Both the position numbers and the translations under genes were made by a program. A stretch of 64,000 nucleotides of DNA from Chlorella sorokiniana. Lineage: Eukaryota; Chlorophyta; Trebouxiophyceae; Chlorellales; Chlorellaceae. The first letter of the stretch is position 1, and each line of letters starts with the position of its first letter. Of this stretch, positions 23,120 through 35,414 are shown piece after piece. The stretch lies in contig CP084619.1 of NCBI GenBank assembly GCA_025917655.1, positions 2,585,001-2,649,000 of the forward strand, given 5' to 3'. A model generated the notes under the pieces. That model saw only the letters and a list, made by a program, of their open reading frames with translations. It was not told where the DNA came from and ran no database searches.

Positions 23120-25571
23120 CGGGGAGGGGGAAAGGGGAGGCATGATGGGCAGCAGAGGCCAAAGGGCCCGCAAGTGCGCAGCGCATGGTTCCTCTCGATG
23201 TGATGGCAACCTTCCCCTTCCTCTCGGCTATCCTTGCGCGTGGGTCCCTCACCTGGCATTATGTTGTCTGCTGTCGGGCTTTGTCGGCTCACCCTCTCCC
23301 GCTCACCTGCTCCTCACCTCTGCCCTCCCCCTCCGCCGCCCTTGGTCGTCGCCCCTCTCGCAGGCCCCCGTGGTGCCCGCCGCCGACCGCGAGACGCTTC
23401 TCTTCTTCCAAGGGGGTGCGGCGACCCCGACCCCGCCGTGCGCCACGTCTTTGCTGCCGGCAAGATGCTGCGCTACGCGCTGGTGCAGGAGCTGAAGGCA
23501 GCGGGGCAGGCCGACGTGCATGTGAGTGTGGGCAGGGTGTGGTTGGGGCTTCCAGGGCTGGGCCTGGTGTGCAGAGGAGGCGCAGGGCATCCATGAATGC
23601 GGCGGGGCAGGCAGAGGTGCTGGGGAGCGGTTCACGGGTGTTGGGCGATGGTGCTGGGGTGTCGGGACGACAGAACCTTGGGCGCGGCGTAGAGCGGCGC
23701 TGGGGGTCCCAGCCGGGCCAGACAGCTGGTGGATCGCCGCTGCCGTCGTCCTGCCAGGAGCCTTTGCATGCCCGCCAGGCTGCCCGGCACCCCCTGTGTG
23801 CGCCAATTCTGACGCTGTATGCGCCCCTTTGCGCGCGCGCCCCCCCGCCCCCCGCAGGCGCTGCGCGTGCGACATCTGTGCCGACCACATGCCGCACGAT
23901 GAGCTCATGTCCCGCATGTCCCGCTCCGTCTTCTGCCCCATCCTGCCCTCCAACACCCAGTCCTCACGCCGCCTCTCCGAGGCCATGCTCACGGGTGGGC
24001 GGGGTGCCGGTTTCCATCCCATTGCAGTTTTTCGGTCGACAGTGTGGGTGTGGGTGTTGGGGGAAGGGGATTGGGAGTAGGGGAACACAGTGCATGGGGA
24101 GGGGAATGGGCAGCGCTGGAGGCATGTGCGATCGTCTGTCACTCTGAACTCTCGCTTGGGCCCCCTTTTGGCCCCCTGCCTCCCACCCTGCCTCTCATCC
24201 CCCTCCTCCCTTCTTGCCGCCGCCTGCCCGCAGGTTGCATCCCGGTGTTTGTGGGTGCGCCCTTCCACACGCTGCCACTGGCGGGCGACGTCGACTACTC
24301 CTCGTTCGCGCTGTTTGTGAACGTCAGCGACACGACCCCGTGGGTCAACGCCTCCAGCCCCAAGTGGGAGCACAACCACATGGTGAGGGAGGGGCCTGGG
24401 GGCCTTCCTGGCAGGGGTAGTGGCTGGTGCTTGTGCTGAATGGGGGATGTGGGGGGGCGCGCTTGGTGCGGGGGCCCGTTGCGGCCTTGCTTGGGCCGCA
24501 GCGGGGCGTGCGCACCCCCACTTGCGAAGGCTGGCCGCCCCACCCGCTGCACTGTCCCCACCTCTGACAGCACCCTGTCCACCTGCACACTCCAGCCGCT
24601 TCCCCCACCACTCATGCACACTCATTTTCTTGTGTTGCCCCCCTTGCCCCCAGATCTCGAAGGCCTGGAAGCTGGACGACCCTTCGGTGGAAGCCGCGGT
24701 GGTGACCATCCCGCGCCTCGCCGACCTGCTCACCCTGCTGCGCAGCATGCCGCCCGAGGAGGTGGCGGCGCGCCACGCGGGCGTCGTGGCCAACCGCCTC
24801 AAGTTCTGGTACCCCCCCCGCCTCGGCGGCCGCCATCGCCACGAGCGTGGCAGCTGCAGGCGCCGCGTCTGGGGCCGGCGCTGGGCTGGCCACCAGCGGC
24901 GCGCTGCTGGGGAAGAGCGGTGGTGCGGCAGCGGCGCGAGCGTTGGCCGACGGCGCGCGTCCGGGGGCAGGGCTGCAGGAGGAGCTGGCGGCGGCGCAGC
25001 CGGGCCAGTCGCTGCTGGGCGAGCTCCTGATGCGCAAGATGTGCCACCGCGCCGCCGCGGTGCAAAAGCGGCTGGAGGAGGCGCGGCAGCAGGGGCTGGA
25101 CCTGCGGGAATCTGACGAGAAGGTGGACCACCCCTCTCTGGTTGCGCAGCAGGCAGCCAGCGAGGCGCCCGCCGGTGATGCCGCAGGCACAGCCACGCAG
25201 CAGGCCGACCCAGCGGCGCTGCAGCAGGGGCAACAGCAGCAGCAGCAGGGGCAACAGCAGCAGCAGCAGGGCCAGCAGGCGCAGGCTGCACCGGGGGCGA
25301 TGCTGGCTGAGGCGAGTGGCTCGCCTGAGGAGGGCAAGGGGTTGAGCTGGATGCAGAGGCTGCTGTTGCCGCCGAGTGGAGTGCGGACGAGGAGGTGGAG
25401 GAGGAGCAGGCAGTCCATGGGGAGGAGTCCGAGGAGGAGGCGGCAAGCGAACACGGGGCGATGACCAGCGGCGGCAGCGGCGGCAGGCGCGGCACGACGG
25501 GCAGCTCCAAGGGCCGCGGCGGCGCCGCCAAGCTGGCGCCCTCCAAGCGCCAAAGGCTGGCTGACCTGTGA
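20273..25571 (+). CDS. Exostosin-type glycosyltransferase (GT47), type II membrane protein
   Basis: Golgi-type glycosyltransferase probably making cell-wall or glycoprotein glycans. Exon 20273-20372 gives a short cytosolic tail and most of a membrane anchor (LCSFTTLLVVFTLLAG). The stem (20542 to about 21312) is acidic and Gln-rich with two poly-Gln tracts. Catalytic-region exons: 21531-21648, 21847-21942 (LWPFASAGRGIDGHDLL), 22249-22435 (DFVFVDMNCYHSAWMAWL), 22611-22722 (GGDFGMVHPAP), 22954-23055 (SLCVWTQDSHTQGKSVLLP), 23364-23521 (LLFFQGG, MLRYALVQEL), 23858-23994 (MSRSVFCPILPSNTQSSRRL), 24234-24382 (CIPVFVGAPFHTLPLAGDVD, YSSFALFVNV) and 24654-25571. This order matches the exostosin domain. 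The C-terminal exon adds an Ala/Gln-rich and acidic extension ending KRQRLADL. At least six one-base frame breaks at G or C runs interrupt the reading frame, while the protein signature on both sides stays intact. Confidence 0.8.
20862..20891 (+). repeat. CAG/CAA poly-Gln tract in GT47 stem
   Basis: Ten in-frame Gln codons, nine CAG and one CAA. A second tract with interspersed Glu/Asp lies at about 21069-21117, and Gln-rich stretches recur at 25220-25280. All fall in the predicted non-catalytic parts of the protein. Confidence 0.9.
23075..23117 (+). repeat. (TG)n microsatellite in a GT47 intron
   Basis: 43 bp of uninterrupted TG dinucleotides, about 21 units, immediately downstream of the exon ending at 23055. 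Likely length-polymorphic. Confidence 0.95.
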
Positions 25572-27088
25572 GGCGGTCGGGAGCTGCCTGCCGCGTGGGC
25601 TGGCTGCCCCCACACTGTGCAGGCGGCCCCCCTGCACCCCCTTAACCCCTGAAAGCTCACATTTGTTTCCAGAGCACTTGCCACCCGTGAGGCTTCAGAA
25701 ACCCAAAAGCCCAACCATGTTCCTGCCCCCACCGCACCTGGCACGCTGCACCCAGCATCTTCGCACCTCCCGCATGCCCCTCCCCCAACCGCAAGATGGC
25801 GCTTCTGTCCCAGGCGCTGCCGTTCTCTCTGTTCTCGTCTGTCTGCCCCCTGTGCTCTTCATTGCCACCCACATGCTGCTTGTTGGCACTAGGTAGCCAG
25901 GACTGTGCCGCTGTCGCTGCTGACGGCTCGGCGCATGCCCAGCCCTGCACCGCCCACCCAGCGGTTGACTGGCTAGGTCAGGCAGGCAGCCGTTCCTCGT
26001 CCCGTCACGTTCCTATACCCCCCCGCCCCCCAGCTCCGTCAACCAGCTCCCAAACTCCTCGCTGGCCAGAACTGTTTAGCCGCGGCCCCTGCTGCCAACC
26101 GCCTAGGTAGCCTCCCCGTCAGCGCCTCGCTGCCGCATTGTGCAGTATGGCTGTCGCTTGCAGCGCAGCCCCGCCCATATATCGCTTCCTTTTGCAGCAA
26201 CAAGTTGTCCTGCGGCCCCGGGGTCCCTCTCACCCAAAGTTTCATCTCGATTGGTTCAAACTGCTGGGTGTTGCCAGCATGCCTCTGTCCCCTATTCCTG
26301 ATTCAAATGGACTCCCTTGAGCGGAGCTTTGCGATACCCGGGCACGCCCCCATATTCAACACAGTACGAGAGAGTTGCGCCGAGGAGTGCAGGGGGAGGT
26401 CGGTGGCTCACTGCAGCACGAGTGTGCACTGGGAGCTTGTGGCTGGCGGTCGGGGCACGACAGCTGTCGTGAGTGAGCGTGTTTGCTGCATGGTTCGCCT
26501 GATGCAACGTAGTTCACTGGCGTGCCCATGCCTGCTACACGTCCCCTTTGCTACAAACAGCTACACCTCCCGCTTCGCCTGCGAGCAGGTGCTCGGGCGT
26601 GCTGTCGCACCTGCCGCAGATGCATAGGCTTTGTCAACACTGGCGGCCGCGCCGCTGGACGCTGGTGTGGCACGCAATAGGGCAGCATGGGCCGACCTCC
26701 GTTCCGCCGAGAACCAACCCACCTCTCCCTTCCTCACAAGGAGCACAGCGTCGCCCTACGCAACGCGCTGGCATGGTTCCAGTGGCAGCTGAACATTACG
26801 CGGCGCTTTGTGCCCACACCCACCCTTGGCCCGCTGTTGAAACGGCCTGGATTGGGCCTGGAGAAGCGGCCACGCACTTGGTGGATGTTGCACGCTGCGG
26901 CGGGGCGCCCGTGCAGCGCAATACGGACGCATGTATACATGGCAGGGGTGGGCTCCGATGGCACCAACTGGACGTGCCGCCACCGCCCTGAGCTCACAGC
27001 CCCACCTCCATGCATGAGCCCTGATCGGCACAAACGCGATCTGGAGCTGTACACTTTGTAAATTTATATCAGAGAACGCTGCCCAAAT
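25572..27088. other. Spacer between GT47 and Mpv17-like genes
   Basis: 1.5 kb of mixed composition containing the 3' UTR of the GT47 gene and the promoter of the Mpv17-like gene. Several frames of up to about 140 codons are open on both strands (for example plus 26687-27061), but none shows a family motif. I see no supported gene. Confidence 0.45.
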
Positions 27089-28289
27089 ATGCCTTCCTTC
27101 TCTTTCCGGCTGCCAGCGGGAGGTGAGCTGTTTGGCAGACGGCCCCAGCAGCTGAGGGCGCGCCGTCAACGCGCTCGTAGTTCGTCGGAAGCGACGGCGT
27201 CAAACCCTCTGCAGCAGGTTTGGTCGGCAGCTAAAGTGCTCCTTATTTGGCAGTTTAGTCGCCCGTTGCGGCCGCTGCAGCGGCTTAAGCGCCTTGAATC
27301 CTCCCTGTGCTGCAGAGCCATTTGGAGGGCGTGTTCAAGAGCGCCCTCACATCCGGCTCTCTGGCGCTTGCGGGCGATGTGTTGGCCCAGTTACTGACCA
27401 GCCGCGGCAAGGTGTGTAGGCTGCTTTGCCTGTGGCACCAACAGGAGGTTCAAAATGGTTCAGCAAACAGCTGTCACGCCGCCGTTGCATGTCCGTCAAA
27501 TGAAGCAAAGGGAAACAACAGTGACGCTGGCTTGCACCCACCCCTCGACTTGCGCCAGAGTGATGCCAGCTATGATGCAGCCCGCGCCGGCCGCATGTTC
27601 ACCTTCGGCTTCACTTTCTACGGACCCTACCAGTATTGGTGAGCTGTCAGGGCTTTGATGTGTGATGAGCTGCTCTGATACTTGTGCACTGCCACCTTTT
27701 GCAGTGGGTGGTTCTTGCCGACGCTGCCCCGTCGCCCCTGTTCAGGTGGTATCGCACGCTGGACCGAGCCTTCCCAGGCCGCACTCTGGCCAACTTTGCA
27801 GCAAAGGTACCTTCAGCATTAAGCGATGCAGACCGTTGGTTCTATGATCCCAGGCTTTCTGCCCGGTTGGTGGATTGCTCTGCCTGACACCAAAGCATTC
27901 TCCCCGTTCACCACACCTGCAGGTGACGCTGAACCAGCTGTGCCTGGCCCCCTCACCATCACGATGGCCTTTGGCATCAATCTGCTGCTGCAGCAGCGGC
28001 TCGGCGAGCTGCCGAGCAAGCTCAAGGCCGACTTCGTGCCCACCATGCTGAACGGCTGGCGCTTCTGGGTGCCCGCCGCCTCGGTCAATTTCACCCTGGT
28101 GCCGCTGCGCTACCAGGTCCTCTACATGAGCTGTTGCGGTGAGCACCTAGGCAGCGCGGGCGTAGTGGGAGCGAAGCCTGACACTGGCAAGTTCACTGTA
28201 CCCACCACTGGCCACATGCTTTGCCTGCTGCAGGCTGCTTGTGGACGGCCTACCTGTCTTACAGCAGCTCCAAGAAGGCAAGCAAGTGA
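27089..28289 (+). CDS. Mpv17/PMP22-family organellar membrane protein
   Basis: Four-helix membrane protein of mitochondria, peroxisomes or plastid envelope. Exons: 27089-27217 (basic, targeting-like N-terminus), 27316-27411 (ALTSGSLALAGDVLAQLL), 27559-27638 (AGRMFTFGFTFYGPYQYW), 27746-27806 (WYRTLDRAFPGRTL), 27923-28138 (VTLNQLCLAP, LNGWRFWVPAASVNFTLVPL, RYQVLYMSC) and 28234-28289 (CLWTAYLSYSSSKKASK). The WYxxLD, W(x)nWpxxQxinFxxvP-like and final WxxyLS elements are the family signature. Summed exon length is 638 nt, one short of a multiple of three, and the frame fails at a C5 run (27948-27952). With one more base the protein would be 212 aa, normal for the family. A short exon between the first two could have been missed. 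Substrate unknown. Confidence 0.85.
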
Positions 28290-28597
28290 CCAGACTTCGT
28301 TACAGGTCCGAGCTCACAATCGTTAAAGAATCAACTGCGCCATGCCAGCTATGGCGGCTGCCCTGGCCCCTCCAACGAAATGAGATTTCATTGCTGGTCT
28401 TGCACACAGACACAGTCACAACGATGTTCTGCGACATCTCTTCTTTGTTTGTTTCTGCTGTTTATTGTTGCTGCCTCTCCATCTGTCTACCATGCGGGTC
28501 ATGTCATATGCTTGCTGTCTACGTGTGCACAGCGCGACGCTGCGGCGGTTTCTGCTGCTACGGCCCGGCTGGCCTGCCGCCCAGCCACACCAGGGAA
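28290..28597. other. Tail-to-tail spacer, Mpv17-like and CPBP protease genes
   Basis: 308 bp between convergent stops at 28289 (+) and 28598 (-). A TTACA (reverse complement of TGTAA) at 28300-28304 could be the poly(A) signal of the minus-strand gene, but it is about 295 bp past the stop. Nothing else was recognised. Confidence 0.4.
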
Positions 28598-30153
28598 TCA
28601 ATTGGCGTGAATGAGCTCGTTGATGTCGATGCCCTGGCTGGCCAGGAAGAAGAGGATGGTCAGCACGCTGCCGTTCCAGGCGCCGTGGATCAGCATGGGG
28701 GTGAGCAGGTTGCGGGAACGCACGTAGGTGAAGCCCAGCAGCACGCCCAGCGCGGTCAGCTGCGGTGGGGGAGGGGCGCAGCGGAACGCCTGCGTGAGCC
28801 ACCACCAGCCAGCGGGTGGGACAGCGCCTGCAGGGCGACTTGCGTGGCCGTGCACAGCCCCTTGCGCACGCACCGCATGCCGCTCCCCACGCACGGCGCG
28901 ACCCCTGGGAGCGCCCAGCATGCCTGCGGGAAGTCGCGCGGCGTGAGGTGGACCATGCCAAAGGCGAGGGAGGAGAGCGCCACGGCGGCGGGCACCGGCA
29001 TCCACTTGGTCAGGGAGGTGAGCAGGAAGCCGCGGAACACGGTCTCCTCCAGCAGCGGGGCCAGCAGCGCGGTGGTGGCCAGCAGGGAGGCGTAGGTGGA
29101 GAAGTCGATGGTGATGATGGAGGACACAGAGTCCACGGTGCCGCGACCCGCGGCGTCGCCGCACCCAGCCCCTCCGACAGCGTGGCCGCCACGTACACCA
29201 CGGCGGGGGACAGCGCCACGCCCAGCAGCGCCCACAGCAGCCAGCCGCGCGGCTTCTTGAAAGGCGCGCTGCAAGGGGGGCTCGGTAGGAACTGTGCAAA
29301 ATTGTGCTGCAGGCAGGGTCAGGCAGCACTTCCACAGAGAAGGCGCTCCCTGTGACCACAGTAGAGAGGTCAGTTTAACTGCAAAACTGTCCTTGCTTCT
29401 CCCGCAGATGGCGGCGCGTGCGCTGCCCCAACCAGCCCCTCCACCCTCCACAGGCACCAGCTCACCTCAAGTCGTACTTGAAGAGGTCGGCCGGCAGCGG
29501 CTCAAACTTGGACACACCCAGACGGATGATGGCCAGGCTAGCAGCCGTCTCCGCTACCTGATTGCCCAGCGCAAAGGCCGACTTGTCGGAGGCGGAGAGC
29601 CCCGCAAAACCGGCGGGGCCCGCCGTGGCCTGCACCACCGGCAAAAACGCAAACCCCACGCCCACAAACGCTGCCACCCAGGCAATCATGCCTAACGCAG
29701 TCTCCTTTGCGCCCCAGGGCACCTGCAAGGGCGTGGCGGCGGCGAGGACTTCAACGGCTGTTCACCACGCTCTTCAGGCAAACAGCGCTGAACCCGCTGG
29801 TCTGAATGGGCTCACATCAAAGGGCTCATTGTAGGCTTTCCAGTCGAAAAGTCCAAACGCGGCCTCAAGTTCCTGTAACGGGTGACGAGTGGGTGGCCCT
29901 CAGCAGCACCTCAGACGGTCCGAATGTGCCAAACTGGCGGGAATCCGTGGAACGCCAGGTCCATCCAACCCACCTCTGGCTCCTCCTGCTTCCTACCAAC
30001 TTCTACGGATTTTTGTAATGGTGGTTTGCGTTCAGTGTCAGTTTGTTCTGCAGGGAGGCAGGACACAAGGCAATTGAAAGAAGTGCAGGCAAAGGCATGA
30101 CGGACGCCTGCGACCCTGCCGCCTTCGCCGCCGTCAGCACACAGCGGACTCAC
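28598..30153 (-). CDS. CPBP (CAAX/Rce1-type) intramembrane metalloprotease, probably plastid
   Basis: Multi-spanning glutamic-type/metalloprotease of the CPBP family. Exon 29466-29722 begins VPWGAKETALGMIAWV and continues through a hydrophobic helix. Exon 28924-29268 starts APFKKPRGWLLWALLGV and carries the first motif EETVFRGFLLTSL and the second FGMVHLTPRDFP. Exon 28598-28759 carries YVRSRNLLTPMLIHGAWN, the third (His) motif, and ends ELIHAN. Glu-Glu-x-x-x-Arg and the two His residues are the expected active site. An upstream exon near 29839-29895 reads LFDWKAYNEPFD. The true start, with a likely transit peptide, is not fixed; 30153 is the upstream ATG considered. The intron 28760-28923 appears to start with GC. 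Exon 28924-29268 is one base short for its splice phases, at a C4 run (29169-29172). Cyanobacterial and plant relatives in plastids suggest envelope or thylakoid location. Confidence 0.82.
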
Positions 30154-30741
30154 TCTCGGCGCGCGCTATCGTGATGTGGGTCCACCTGCTAGCAAGGATG
30201 ACAGGTGGTAGCGGTCACTGTAGCGCTGAACTGTGCTGCCACACAGAAACAAGTTTCGCCCTCACCTACTGTCTGCTCGCCGCCATTCCGATCTTCTGAT
30301 AGCAGGGTGCGCTAAGGGTTCCAATTGTCTATGCCGGACGCGAGTTACCGGTCGCAACATCACACTTGACGTGCAAGCGCCGCTGCTGTGCAAACGCCAC
30401 TGCATTGTCACTTCTGCGCTGTACTATGTTTGCGATGAGAACCCAATACCACTAGATGCCACGCAGTGGGCTTCCGTGTGCGTGGAACCCTGACGGCTGC
30501 GCTCCGCCTGCTGGCTGTGCCTCTCAGGGAATCGTACTCTGAAATGCGTTTGCCAAGGCATGTCTAGTGTGTCACAGCATTGCTGATCACATGCGGCATG
30601 CAAACATTCGATTGAATGATGCAATCAAAGAGCGCAAGAGATGAGAACAATAAAATAAGCTGACCACACGGAACACCACTGCCGGCACAGGACCGCGGTC
30701 AAGCGTGGAGGGGCATGTCAGTTGGAGTCACGTCCACCGTC
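30154..30741. other. Spacer upstream of CPBP gene, 3' flank of IF-2
   Basis: About 590 bp with lower G+C content. Both flanking genes are on the minus strand, so this should contain the CPBP promoter and the IF-2 3' UTR. No gene or RNA was recognised. Confidence 0.45.
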
Positions 30742-33700
30742 CTACCACTTGTTCTCCGGCCCTGTGTTGACGGTCTCGTCGGCGCGGAGCTCAACCGCAA
30801 TGCACTGCAGCTGGTCGCCGGGCTGCACGCCACCAAAGCCCTCCAGCAGCACTCCGCACTCTGTGCCCTTGCCCACCGTCTCCACCTCCAGCTTGTGCCG
30901 CTTGAGGGAGGAGCAGCGGCCGGTGTGGATCACCTCGCCGCTGCAACACAGACAGGCAGGCCAGGAAAGGAGGGTGGATGAGGTGGGTGCAGGGGTGATG
31001 GAACCGACTGGCTGGCGGGTCTGCCTGGGAGCACGGAGCTCCGCCGCACATGCATGCCTTGCAGCTGTGCCCACGCAGCTGCCACAAGGCCCTGAGGGGA
31101 CGGCGCCTCACCCGCGCAGCACACGGTACTGAAGCGAGCCCTTCATGCTGCCTTCGGTGACGCGGCAGCCAGCCACCACATCGCCCGCCTTGCCTCTGCA
31201 AGAGCGTTGCAGCGCAGCACGTCAGCATCAAGCAGGTCGCTGTCACGGGAGCAGGGCAAGCCAGCTGCCAGGAGCGGTGGCAGCTTGTCCCCAAGTGTCG
31301 ACGTGTGCTGCCCTCACAAGCCGCCCATCGCTACGCCACCAAGGCTGCGCCACAGCTCTCCCACCTGCCACCCTTCAGCTCGAACACTTGCAGCACGTCG
31401 GCGGTGCCAGCCACCACCTCCACCTCCTTCTTGGGCGAGGCGCCCAGCAGCAGCGCCCCCACATCCTCCAGCAGCCCGTAGATCACACGCTGGCAGCGAA
31501 TCTGCAGCGCAGCATGCAGCAGTCGTGGGCGAGAGGACAGGCTGAGCCTGGGACGTGACAGCGCAAGGAGCAGGGGGAGGGGGGGCGTGCCATGTACTGC
31601 CACCTCAAGCCCACCGCCAGCTTTCCCATCCATGCTTCCCCATCCACCCCGACCGCCCACCCACCCACTTGCACCCACCTCCACATAGTTCATCTTGGCC
31701 AGAGCCTCCACGTCGGGAGCGGCGGCACGCACGTTGAACCCCAGGATCTTGGCCCCCACCGGCACCGCCAGCTGCACGTCCGACCGCGAGATGGGCCCCA
31801 CACCCACATGCACCACCTGCGCCACGCGGCCAACACAGGTCCTCGGCCAGCGGTGTGGCGGTGCAGCCAGGCGCACATCACTCCAAGCAGCAGCCTGGCC
31901 TGCTTGCGCCCTGATCAGGAAACACCGGTTGGGGACCCACCCCAGCCAACACACGCACACACCCTCGTGCATGCTTGCTCACACCCAACCCTAGGGGAGC
32001 TGTGCGCACCTGCACCCGCACATTCTCCGTGCTCATGTGCGCCACCGCATCACGCACCGCCTCCGCCGACCCCTGCACATCCGCCTTGACGATCAGCGGC
32101 AGCGTGCGCTGCGCCTCCCCCTCCCCCTCGGCGGCCGCGCCGCGCTGGAGCCGCTGCCATCCGCGCCGCAATGGCGGCTCGGCGGCGGTGCTCGGCGTTG
32201 GCGGTGCGCGCCCGGCTGATGGTCTGAGCCCTCTCCTCGCTGTCCACCACCTGGGCAGGGCACCAAGGGGGCTCTGGCACATGTGAGGTGCATGCATGGG
32301 AGGGTCCAACCCGAGCCACAGCCCCAAGCCCTCCAAGGCAGCCCGGTGCATGTGTGTGCTTCATAGCGAGCTGCCGCATGCTGCTGGCCGCTGCAAGCGC
32401 CCCAGCCCCTCTTCATTCACGCATACCCCGCCCCTGCCCCCCTCCCCTCCCCTCCGGCTCACCATGAGCTGGTCCCCCGCCTCTGGCAGTCCTCGCAGCC
32501 CAGCAATCTCGACGGGCTGCCCCGGCAGCACCTCTGTGATGGGCGCGCCGCCGGTGCCGCGCAGGCTGCGCACGCGTCCCCACTCGGTGCCCACCACCAG
32601 CGGCTGGCCGACCTGCAGAAGAAGCGCGAGCGGGGTGTTGGGGAAGAAGGAGGGGGTAACGGCCAGCCCAGGCTGCCGGCAAACAGGCGTGCGCTGCTGC
32701 AGCCTCGCTGCACAAAGCAGCGCACCTTGGCCAGCCTCGGGCACCGGCGCAGCAAGGGCCCCCTGCACAGCCCCCTTTCCGCTCCCTCCCCTGACTCGCA
32801 CCCTGCCTCCACCCCCACCCGCCCACAGGCTCCCACCACGCGCCCGCCCACCTTGAGGGTTCCGCGGCGCATCACCACGGTGGCCACGGGCCCCTGCCCC
32901 TTGTCCACGCGCGCCTCGATGACGGTGGCCTCCGCGCGGCGGCTGCGCGACGCCCGCAGCTCCATCAGCTCCGCCTGCAGCAGCAGCGCTCCTCCAGCTC
33001 CTCCAGCCCCGACCCCGTCACCGCAGACACCTCCACGACCTGTGGGGCGGGGGCGGGGGGGGGCAGCCAAGGGCAGCAGGGTGTGTGTCAGTCGGCCAGG
33101 CGGGGTGGAACGTGGTTGGGTGGACGGGGCTGAAGCCAGCTTCCCAGCAGGCGTGAGCCGACCGCAGGGATGCGCAACACATCTGCAAGCCGCACCCTTG
33201 GCACAGCAGCGCAGCGCAAGCACGGCCAACCCCTCTCAGCCTCACCCCCCTCCCTCCCCTCCTTTCCGCGCCCTTATCCACCCACCCACACCGTGCCTGC
33301 GCCCACCTGCACGGTGCCCCCACCTCCTCCGTCTCCAGCCCCGCCGCCACCAGCTGCTGGCGCACGCGTGCAGGGTTGGCGGCGGGCGCGTCGCACTTGG
33401 TGATGGCGGCCACGATGGGGCAGCCCGCGGCGCGCGCGCGTGGCTGATCGCCTCCCGCGTCTGCGGCATCACGCCGCCGTCCGCCGCCACCACCAGCACG
33501 GCGATGTCTGTGGCGGCGCGCGCGCGGGCGCGCATGGCGGAGAAGGCGGCGTGGCCGGGGGTGTCCAGGAAGGTGAGGCTGGCCTGGGAGCCGGGCATGC
33601 GCACCTCAAAGGCGCCGATGTGCTGCGTGATGCCGCCGGCCTCCTGCGGTGGGGAGGGGGCGCACGAGCGCGGGGGCAGGGTGCTGCTTGCATGGGCGCA

Positions 33701-35414
33701 CAGTCACGCCCCACGCAGAGCCACGCTCTCCGCAGGCAGGACCCCTCCAGGGCGACACAGGTGCAGGGAGGCGGAGCAGGCAGCAGGCAGCGGGGCACAG
33801 CCGCGCGAAAAGCAGCCGGCAGCAGCGCGCGCAGCCGCCGCTGCGGCCCACCCCTGCCGCCACGCTCGTCTTGCGCAGCGCGTCCAGCAGCGTGGTCTTG
33901 CCGTGGTCCACGTGCCCCATCACCGTCACCACAGGGGGCGCGGCTGCGCGTCGGCGTCGGTGGCGACGCCCCGCCCTGGCTCGCCGCCACAGCGATCTTG
34001 CCAAACTCCAGGGCCGCAACTCAGCTGCAGGCCGCGCAGCGCAAGGGCCCAGCAGCGCTTGTGTGGACGCGCCGGGAGGGGCGCAGCAGGGCTGGGAGCG
34101 ACCCCCTGCTCGGCTGCTCAGCGGGGTCGAGGCTGGCGCACAGGGCCCATGTCCCGCGGCTGCACAACCAGCGCAGCCGTCTGGCGCAGCGGCTGCAAGG
34201 CACAGAGCTGACCCCCGGTTGCGCAACGCCGCATTGGATCCAGCACCGCGCCCCCACCCCCCACCTGTGTCTGGCTGGACCAGGTCCTGGCGCGAGCGCG
34301 CCGCCTCCCCCAGCTCCTCCAGCACCCCCTCCAGCCGCGCCAGCTCCACGCCTGCTCAACGGGCGGGCGGAGGGGAAAGCAATGGCGCCTTGGGGCAGGG
34401 CGGCCGGGTGGCAGGGGCGCACGCACTAACAAGCCCGGGCCGTGCCAGTGCTGCATGGGCGGGCCGCACACAGCGTTCCTGGCACACAGCCGGCCATGCC
34501 CGCCCGCCCACACGCCGTCCAACAACCCCGCCCACCCAGCAGCTGCGCCAGACGGGCCACCGTGACGTCCTCCGGGATCAACAGCTCCTCCGGAGCGGCG
34601 GCCACGGGCTGCGGCTGCGCGGCCGCCTTGCGCCGCCGCGCATCCGGTCGCCGCGCCAGGCTGCCGCCGCGGCGCGTGGGAACTGCGTTGGGAACTCGGT
34701 TGGCAGGCCGCCGGGAAGGAGTTCTGGAAGGGTGGCCGCGCCGCCTGCTCCTTCTGCCGCGCAACTTGCTGCTCCAGGAAGGATGGGCGCCGCGCCGGCC
34801 TGCCAGGGGCTGCCGCCTGCTGCTGCGTGTGGCCACTCGCCGCGGCCACTGGGCCCGCCCGCCTGCTGTGGTCGTGGCCTCTGCTGCCGCCGGGCGGGTG
34901 GTGACGCTGCTGCTGCTGCGACTGCTGCTGCTGCGGCTGCTGCTGCTGCCGTTGCTGCTGCTGCCGTTGCTGGTGCGGGGCGGGGCGGGCATGGCCCGCC
35001 ACCTGCGTACTGGGGCGCGGCCCTGGCGCGCGCGCTTCCCCGCTGCCCGCTGTTCGCGGCCGTTGCCAACCGCTACCACTGCTTCGTCTCTCGCTATGCT
35101 GTGGCTGCTGTGACTGCTGCGCCGGCTTTGCCAGGCCAAGCTTCTCCAGCAGGAAGCGAGGCTTTTGCCGCGCGGCAACGCCGCTGGCGCCGGCGCTTTT
35201 GAATCGTTGTCCTGCTCCTGCTCACAGGGCTGCAGGGCGGGTTCTGCTGCAGCAGCATACCCTCGCACACCAACAGCGTCCAGGAGCGGGCGCAGCGCTG
35301 TGGCAGTGACGCCGCGGGCCTCCAAGCTGGCTGCTCCGCTCTGGCGGCACCCGTCCCAAGCCGCCGCCGCTGCCGCCCCCTAACAGCGCCTACCAGCGCC
35401 GCACAGCGCTGCAT
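30742..35414 (-). CDS. Organellar translation initiation factor IF-2, probably mitochondrial
   Basis: GTPase that places initiator tRNA on the small ribosomal subunit. The N-terminus (ATG 35414, [13 protein letters not shown]) is Arg/Ala-rich and presequence-like. A Gln/Ser-rich linker precedes the IF2-N element [15 protein letters not shown] (about 34540). The G domain has G1 [14 protein letters not shown] (about 33880-33930), G2 [12 protein letters not shown] (about 33620-33645), G3 [14 protein letters not shown] (about 33525-33570), G4 TKCD in [13 protein letters not shown] (about 33390) and G5 [14 protein letters not shown] (about 33010). Domain II starts [19 protein letters not shown]. 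The C-terminal domains carry [49 protein letters not shown] and [15 protein letters not shown], ending at TAG 30742. The gene is interrupted by many introns. [11 protein letters not shown] and the mtIF2-like G3 context fit the mitochondrial/bacterial type; plastid location is not excluded. G4 has Thr where Asn is usual. A frame change near 32140-32170 is unresolved. Confidence 0.9.

Noticed and set aside
23303-25744. 813-codon open frame on the minus strand
   Set aside because: It is antisense to the GT47 exons, is very Arg/Pro/Ser-rich and has no domain. Such frames are common shadows at this G+C content.
26687-27061. Plus-strand 124-codon frame upstream of the Mpv17-like gene
   Set aside because: It starts with ATG and is fairly protein-like, but no motif, splice context or partner exon supports it.
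33440-34429. Plus-strand 329-codon frame rich in Ala/Arg/Gly
   Set aside because: Also antisense to IF-2, with no recognisable motif.
32727-35202. Long plus-strand open frames (about 490 and 517 codons)
   Set aside because: They are antisense to IF-2, whose GTPase motifs on the minus strand are unambiguous.
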